Assembly: GCF_002252505.1 (NCBI RefSeq)
Contig: NZ_NNRL01000162.1
Span: 26,073 to 90,072 of the forward strand
Origin: Brucella grignonensis
GTDB lineage: Bacteria; Pseudomonadota; Alphaproteobacteria; Rhizobiales; Rhizobiaceae
Length of the DNA: 64,000 nt
Reading direction: 5' to 3'
Shown: positions 59,890 through 64,000 of the stretch, piece after piece
Position numbering within the stretch: the first letter of the stretch is position 1
Layout: every line of letters begins with the position of its first letter
Made by a program: the position numbers and the translations under genes
Notes under the pieces: model-generated
What the model was told of the DNA's origin: nothing
The model's database searches: none
What the model saw: the letters and a program-made list of their open reading frames with translations, nothing else

Positions 59890-60891
59890 ATGAAACACTT
59901 CCGATCCCTTCTGTTGGCATCCGCATTTATGGCTGTTTTGGGTGGGGCGGCCTCCGCCGCCGAGCGCAGCGGCGTTGTCGTTTCGATTAAGCCGCTACAT
60001 TCCCTGGTCGCTGCTGTGATGCAGGGCGTTGGTGAGCCAAAGCTGATCGTTCAGGGTGCGGGATCGGAACATTCTTACAGCCTCAAGCCATCTGATGCCC
60101 AAGCCATAGAGCACGCGAAGGTCATCTTCTGGGCCGGGCCTTCAATGGAGACCTTTCTCGATAAGCCATTCGATACCTTGGGCGAGGGCGCTAAAGTTGT
60201 TGCACTTGGCGAAGCTGATGGACTGACGAAGCTCAAATTCCGCGAAGGTGGTCCATTCGAGGCGCATGATCATGGTGATGAAGGTCACGAGCATAGCGCC
60301 GAGGCTGGCTCTCATGATGCCCATGACCACGCAAAGGAAAGTGCTGAAAAGGCCGAAGAGCATCACCACCATACAGAGTTCGACCTCCACTTCTGGCTTG
60401 ACCCTCAGAATGGAAAGGTTCTTGTCGGTGATATCGCCAAAGTTCTGAGCGAAAGTGATCCTGAACATGCGGCGCAATACGAAAAGAATGCAGCCGATTA
60501 TGCCGAAAAGCTGGATGTGCTGACCAAAGATATCGACAGCGAACTTCAGTCTGTCAAAGACAAGCCGTTTATCGTCTTCCACGATGCATATCAGTATTTT
60601 GAGAACCGCTTCGACGTAAACGCTGCGGGTTCGATTACTGTCAGCCCTGACAAAGCACCGGGTGCAGCCCGCATCAAGGACATCCATGAGAAGATCAAAT
60701 CGCTCGGCGCTGTATGCGTGTTCTCCGAACCGCAGTTTGAACCAAAGCTGGTCAACACTGTGATTGACGGCACCGAGGCCAAAACGGGCGTGCTTGATCC
60801 ACTCGGTTCGGAATTGAAGGATGGTCCTGATCTCTATCCGCAACTCATTCGTAATCTGGCTGATTCACTGAAGAGCTGTTTGTCGGAGTAG
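59890..60891 (+). CDS. znuA: Periplasmic zinc-binding protein ZnuA
   Basis: 333 residues from ATG 59890 (MKHFRSLLLASAFMAVLGGA); the signal peptide is cleaved after SAA near residue 22, and the frame to 59836 runs into the operator. Zinc ligands expected in VSIKPLHSLVAA, the mobile His/Asp/Glu-rich loop (about 118-160: HDHGDEGHEHSAEAGSHDAH), EFDLHFWLDPQNGK and FIVFHDAYQYFE. Delivers Zn to ZnuBC. Confidence 0.95.
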   Translation: MKHFRSLLLASAFMAVLGGAASAAERSGVVVSIKPLHSLVAAVMQGVGEPKLIVQGAGSEHSYSLKPSDAQAIEHAKVIFWAGPSMETFLDKPFDTLGEGAKVVALGEADGLTKLKFREGGPFEAHDHGDEGHEHSAEAGSHDAHDHAKESAEKAEEHHHHTEFDLHFWLDPQNGKVLVGDIAKVLSESDPEHAAQYEKNAADYAEKLDVLTKDIDSELQSVKDKPFIVFHDAYQYFENRFDVNAAGSITVSPDKAPGAARIKDIHEKIKSLGAVCVFSEPQFEPKLVNTVIDGTEAKTGVLDPLGSELKDGPDLYPQLIRNLADSLKSCLSE

Positions 60892-61042
60892 TACTGATCG
60901 CACTCTTGTTCTGGGGCCCCACCCGGAAGCGATCAGTTCTTGGGCCGGGCTGTTTGATTTTTCCGACGGTCCGGCCCATTGATTCTCAACACGCTTTGGA
61001 AAAGCTCTCCAGTTATTCCAAGGCATGTTAAATTTCTCAATC

Positions 61043-61065
61043 AGGTGGCTTCGCCGCCTCTTTTT
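61043..61065 (+). terminator. Terminator upstream of the COG0523 gene
   Basis: AGGTGGC (61043-61049) and GCCGCCT (61053-61059) with a 3-nt loop and one G-T pair, then CTTTTT. Confidence 0.78.
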
Positions 61066-61074
61066 AGTTAAATA

Positions 61075-61093
61075 AATGTAATGATATAACATT
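61075..61093. promoter_or_regulatory. Candidate Zur box 3 (COG0523 GTPase promoter)
   Basis: AATGTAATGATATAACATT: arms AATGTAAT / ATAACATT with one mismatch around GAT, the same 8-3-8 layout as the znuA box. Confidence 0.78.
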
Positions 61094-61151
61094 AATAATT
61101 GGCAACGCTGCTCTAGCAGCTTTTGTATCAACCGCAATCAAAGGAGATGCC

Positions 61152-62351
61152 ATGAAAAGGCTTCCAGTCACCGTTCTTTCGGGCTTTCTTGGAGCCGGAA
61201 AAACCACGCTCCTTAATCACGTGCTCAACAACCGCGAAAATCGGCGTGTCGCGGTTATCGTCAACGATATGAGCGAGATCAATATTGATGCCGCTTTGGT
61301 ACGTGAAGGTGGTGCCGGCTTATCGCGTACCGAAGAGCAGCTTGTTGAAATGACCAATGGCTGTATTTGCTGCACATTGCGTGATGATCTTCTGAAAGAA
61401 GTGGCTCAACTCGCCTCGCAGGATCGTTTTGATTATCTCCTGATCGAATCGACCGGCATATCTGAACCTCTACCAGTTGCCGCCACATTTGAATTTCGCA
61501 ATGAGAAGGGTGAAAGTCTCTCCGACCTTGCCCGTCTAGACACGATGGTTACGGTTGTGGATGCCGCCAATTTGCTTAAAGACTACTCTTCCAGCGATTT
61601 CCTGCGCGACCGTGGCGAGTCACTCGGAGACGAGGATGAGCGGACACTGGTTGATCTGCTGGTCGAGCAGATTGAGTTTGCGGATGTTGTTGTGCTCAAC
61701 AAGGTTTCCACCTCAAGCGCCGAAGAATGTGATCTTGCGCGTAAGGTGATCAAGTCACTCAATCCCGACGCAAAAATAGAGGAAGTCGATTTCGGACAGG
61801 TCTCGCTTGATTCGATTCTCGACACACGCCTGTTCGATTTCAATCGCGCCCACGAACATCCGCTTTGGTATAAAGAACTCCACGGTTTCCACGAGCATGT
61901 GCCGGAAACAGAGGAGTATGGTGTGCATTCATTTGTGTATCGTGCCCGTCGTCCGTTCGATCCAGCACGCTTTCAAAGCTTTATTGATCGAAGCTGGCCG
62001 GGGGTGGTTCGTGCAAAGGGCTTTTTCTGGCTGGCAACGCGTCCTGATTATGTGGGCGAGTTGAGCCAAGCTGGTGCACTGGTTCGCACCAACAAGCGCG
62101 GTCGTTGGTGGTCGGCAGTTCCCCGCAGCTATTGGCCTGTAGATCCGGATTGGCATCAGGCGATGCAGCCCTATCTCGATGCTGAATGGGGAGACCGGCG
62201 GCAGGAAATTGTATTTATCGGAGTTAGGCCGATGGATAAGGCTAATATGATTGCTGAACTTGATGCCTGTTTGGTGCCTGAACAGCTTTTTGTGCCGCAA
62301 AACTGGCGAAAGCTGGCCGACCCGTTTCCAAATTGGTCAGCGGCAGCCTAG
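61152..62351 (+). CDS. COG0523 (CobW/ZigA-type) GTPase, probable zinc metallochaperone
   Basis: 399 residues. G-domain with Walker [16 protein letters not shown], the CxCC metal-binding motif in [15 protein letters not shown] near residue 71, the [15 protein letters not shown] switch region and NKVS-type base recognition ([10 protein letters not shown]). The CobW_C domain follows ([20 protein letters not shown]). COG0523 proteins hand Zn to client enzymes under zinc starvation. The Zur-like box upstream and the znu neighbours support a zinc role over a cobalt role. Confidence 0.92.
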   Translation: MKRLPVTVLSGFLGAGKTTLLNHVLNNRENRRVAVIVNDMSEINIDAALVREGGAGLSRTEEQLVEMTNGCICCTLRDDLLKEVAQLASQDRFDYLLIESTGISEPLPVAATFEFRNEKGESLSDLARLDTMVTVVDAANLLKDYSSSDFLRDRGESLGDEDERTLVDLLVEQIEFADVVVLNKVSTSSAEECDLARKVIKSLNPDAKIEEVDFGQVSLDSILDTRLFDFNRAHEHPLWYKELHGFHEHVPETEEYGVHSFVYRARRPFDPARFQSFIDRSWPGVVRAKGFFWLATRPDYVGELSQAGALVRTNKRGRWWSAVPRSYWPVDPDWHQAMQPYLDAEWGDRRQEIVFIGVRPMDKANMIAELDACLVPEQLFVPQNWRKLADPFPNWSAAA

Positions 62352-62354
62352 ATT

Positions 62355-62789
62355 CTATTCAGCCGACAGCGCGGTAATTTCAGATATCTTGCTGTCGGCG
62401 AGAGTACGATGATCGAGCACGTTGGCGATCGCCTCGCGCACGTCCAACATCATGTGCCGTACTTCGCATTCGGTTTCATCGCAATCGTCGCAAGGCTGGT
62501 AATCGGTTTTGCTGGCGCAGGCGATAGGCGCAAGCGCCCCATCCAATGCCCTGATGATATTGCCGATATGGATCTCGCTGGCGGGGCGGGCAAGACAAAA
62601 TCCTCCGCCTTTGCCTTTGCGGCTCAATACAAACCCTGCGTTTCGCAACTCGATGAAAATATTATCGAGAAACTTCCGCGGGATATGATGCCTTTCGGCA
62701 ATCTCGCTCGCTGAAGTCAGCTGACCGTCCGATATATTGGCCAGGTGCACCATGGCTTTCAGGCCGTATTTGCCTTTTTTGGTTAGCAT
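62355..62789 (-). CDS. Rrf2-family regulator with a cysteine cluster
   Basis: 144 residues from ATG 62789 (MLTKKGKYGLKAMVHLA); the frame extends 34 codons upstream without family similarity. Winged helix (SASEIAERHHIPRKFLDNIF, then LRNAGFVLSRKGKGGGFCLA) and a cysteine cluster C-x8-C-x2-C-x4-C in the segment CASKTDYQPCDDCDETEC near residue 100. Similar clusters hold an iron-sulfur centre in IscR, NsrR and RirA. Signal and target genes are unknown. Confidence 0.88.
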   Translation of the reverse strand: MLTKKGKYGLKAMVHLANISDGQLTSASEIAERHHIPRKFLDNIFIELRNAGFVLSRKGKGGGFCLARPASEIHIGNIIRALDGALAPIACASKTDYQPCDDCDETECEVRHMMLDVREAIANVLDHRTLADSKISEITALSAE

Positions 62790-62897
62790 GGCATCTCTGT
62801 TGCAATGTCCAACGGACGGTCTAATTTCCCTAGTGATCGCATATATAATAAGAATTAGGGAGTTACGGCTGTTCCGGCAAGTTACTTTCACGTCGCA

Positions 62898-63770
62898 CTA
62901 TGTCGGCGTCGCCTTTTTTAACGCCAGTGCCAGCGCACCTTGCAGGCTGTCACCGAGTGGTTCCCGATAGAACTCCTTATATGGAAAGAATGGCAGTGCG
63001 GTGTAGGACGACGCCAACCCACCGGTAATGCTGAAACGTTGAAGCTCTCCGATTCGCAAATTATCCAATCCCCTACGGATCATTTCACAGGCTTCCGCGA
63101 GAATTTTTATGCTGAGCGGATCGTCCCGCACTGCAAATTCGAAAAGCATTGGAGCAAAAGCGGCATAGTCAGCGGCGCTGGCTGTCCGGGAGAAAACTGT
63201 GATGTCACGCGGATCGTTATCGAATCTCGCAAGAACCGCGCGAGACAAATCTGAGTGCTGCGCGAATCCATCAACTGCGAGCAGCACCTGTTCCAGTAGT
63301 TCGCGACCGAGTTGTGCGCCTCCAGCGTGATCGCTCAGCATAAAGCCGCGCCCGCCGACGATACGGATCGCGTCGCCGGTCCGCCTTACAAAGGCTGATC
63401 CCGTTCCCAGAATCGCGATAGCAGCATCGCCATCCCCCATCGCTCCCTGCAACGCTGTGAGCGTATCTGAAACGATTCTGCTCACTTTGAACGGCAGACG
63501 CTCATATATAAGAGTATGATCAGGAAGAGAGTTGGCACCAGCCAGCCCCAACACGGCGCTCGCCGATTCATATATAGAAGTGCCCAAACCGGCATTCTTA
63601 CGCGCTCGGTCTGCTGCTTTACATATATGAAGAATGCTATTCTCTTGGTCTGCCCCTATATTCGCAGGCCCAGATGCGCCTTCACCCAGCACTCTGCCGT
63701 TCTGATCTGCAACGATTGCACGGCATCCAGTGCCACCGCCATCGATCCCGAAGTGATAAGTGATCGCCAT
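62898..63770 (-). CDS. BadF/BadG/BcrA-type sugar kinase (GlcNAc/glucosamine kinase-like)
   Basis: 290 residues from ATG 63770; ATG 63779 is also possible. The ASKHA nucleotide-binding fold has phosphate-1 loop FGIDGGGTGCRAIVAD, SDTLTALQGAMGDGDAAIAI with the phosphate-2 loop ILGTGSAFV, and SDHAGGAQLGRELLEQVL. Members phosphorylate GlcNAc or glucosamine salvaged from peptidoglycan or chitin. Located 108 bp upstream of the Rrf2 gene on the same strand. Confidence 0.85.
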   Translation of the reverse strand: MAITYHFGIDGGGTGCRAIVADQNGRVLGEGASGPANIGADQENSILHICKAADRARKNAGLGTSIYESASAVLGLAGANSLPDHTLIYERLPFKVSRIVSDTLTALQGAMGDGDAAIAILGTGSAFVRRTGDAIRIVGGRGFMLSDHAGGAQLGRELLEQVLLAVDGFAQHSDLSRAVLARFDNDPRDITVFSRTASAADYAAFAPMLFEFAVRDDPLSIKILAEACEMIRRGLDNLRIGELQRFSITGGLASSYTALPFFPYKEFYREPLGDSLQGALALALKKATPT

Positions 63771-64000
63771 TTCTGTCATTTCATTGTCGCAAATAAAGGA
63801 ATCGGCAGGCTGGAACGGTTGATATTCTATTAAGATGCACCATATGCCCTGTGGAAAGAAAGTTTGATATTTTTGTTATTTTAGCGTTGACAGTTTTGAT
63901 TAGTGGGACGTATATAGCGCCACAACGAGGGCGGCGACGTCGCAAGCGACAGGCTGATGCGTCCTTGGGGTTGACATAGATTGATTGACAGTGATGTTTG
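63771..64000. other. Right-edge intergenic region
   Basis: No ORF is supported. It contains the leftward kinase promoter and a strong rightward promoter (63887-63916) with a GC-rich transcribed stretch after it (GGGCGGCGACGTCGCAAGCG). The gene served lies outside the window. Confidence 0.5.
63887..63916 (+). promoter_or_regulatory. Strong sigma-70-type promoter, possibly of an rRNA operon
   Basis: TTGACA (63887-63892), 18-bp spacer, TATATA (63911-63916), then GCGCC as a GC-rich discriminator. Consensus -35, near-consensus -10 and a GC discriminator are typical of stringently controlled stable-RNA promoters. Confidence 0.65.

Larger units (their letters stand above)
60892..61151. promoter_or_regulatory. 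znuA to COG0523 intergenic region
   Basis: 260 bp holding the znuA terminator (61043-61065), a candidate Zur box (61075-61093) and a GGGGCCCC palindrome near 60913. AAGGAG precedes the next ATG. No ORF supported. Confidence 0.6.

Noticed and set aside
1..64000. CRISPR arrays, insertion-sequence transposases, integrases and tRNA genes
   Set aside because: No regularly spaced direct repeats, transposase or integrase motifs, or tRNA-like cloverleaf was seen. The only repeats are short palindromic intergenic elements.

Overview
The window looks like a piece of a Brucellaceae genome, most likely an Ochrobactrum / Brucella anthropi-type organism and probably its second chromosome. The evidence is a VjbR-type LuxR regulator carrying the known Asp82, an FtcR-type flagellar regulator, FlaF/FlbT, the MotB/MotC/MotE motor set and about 105-bp palindromic repeats resembling the Brucella Bru-RS elements. 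This assignment comes from remembered protein families, not from a database search.

Layout. 1-1049: 3' part of a ComM/YifB-like AAA+ gene. 1186-1896: a stand-alone DnaB-C-like P-loop protein. 2239-8723: a surface-polysaccharide locus made of two divergent operons (DUF6492-like, WecG/TagA and GT4 enzymes to the left; GT2, O-antigen ligase/polymerase and a Gfo/Idh/MocA oxidoreductase to the right), followed by a second oxidoreductase tail to tail. 9896-12045: MOSC protein and gnd. 12169-16212: a PotABCD/FbpABC-type ABC importer on the minus strand. 16725-20558: an EmrAB-like efflux pair with a divergent TetR repressor and two perfect 16-bp operator palindromes. 20819-21601: vjbR.

22189-57097: one continuous flagellar supercluster of about 35 kb. 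The left operon runs leftward (motA-fliM-DUF6468-like-fliN-fliG-flhB). Rightward units follow: DUF1217-flgF-fliI-X; flgBC-fliE-flgG-flgA-flgI-motE-flgH-fliL-fliP; fliC alone; fliF-FliH-like-motB-motC-fliK-lytic transglycosylase; ftcR; flgE; flgKL-flaF-flbT-flgD-fliQ; flhA-fliR-FliJ-like; flgJ-like rod-binding protein; and a FlgN-like/FliL-like pair. No fliA, flgM, fliO, fliD, fliS or chemotaxis genes are seen. The regulators present are VjbR, FtcR, FlaF and FlbT. A shared CGCAAGCTT-type motif lies 25-60 nt upstream of seven flagellar start codons and is the best candidate for an undescribed regulatory code here.

57085-62351: a PilZ protein and then a zinc-starvation regulon (zur, znuB, znuC, divergent znuA, COG0523 GTPase) with three matching 8-3-8 palindromes that are candidate Zur boxes. 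62355-63779: an Rrf2-type regulator and a BadF/BadG-type sugar kinase. The right edge carries a strong -35/-10 promoter with a GC-rich discriminator reading out of the window, possibly an rRNA operon promoter.
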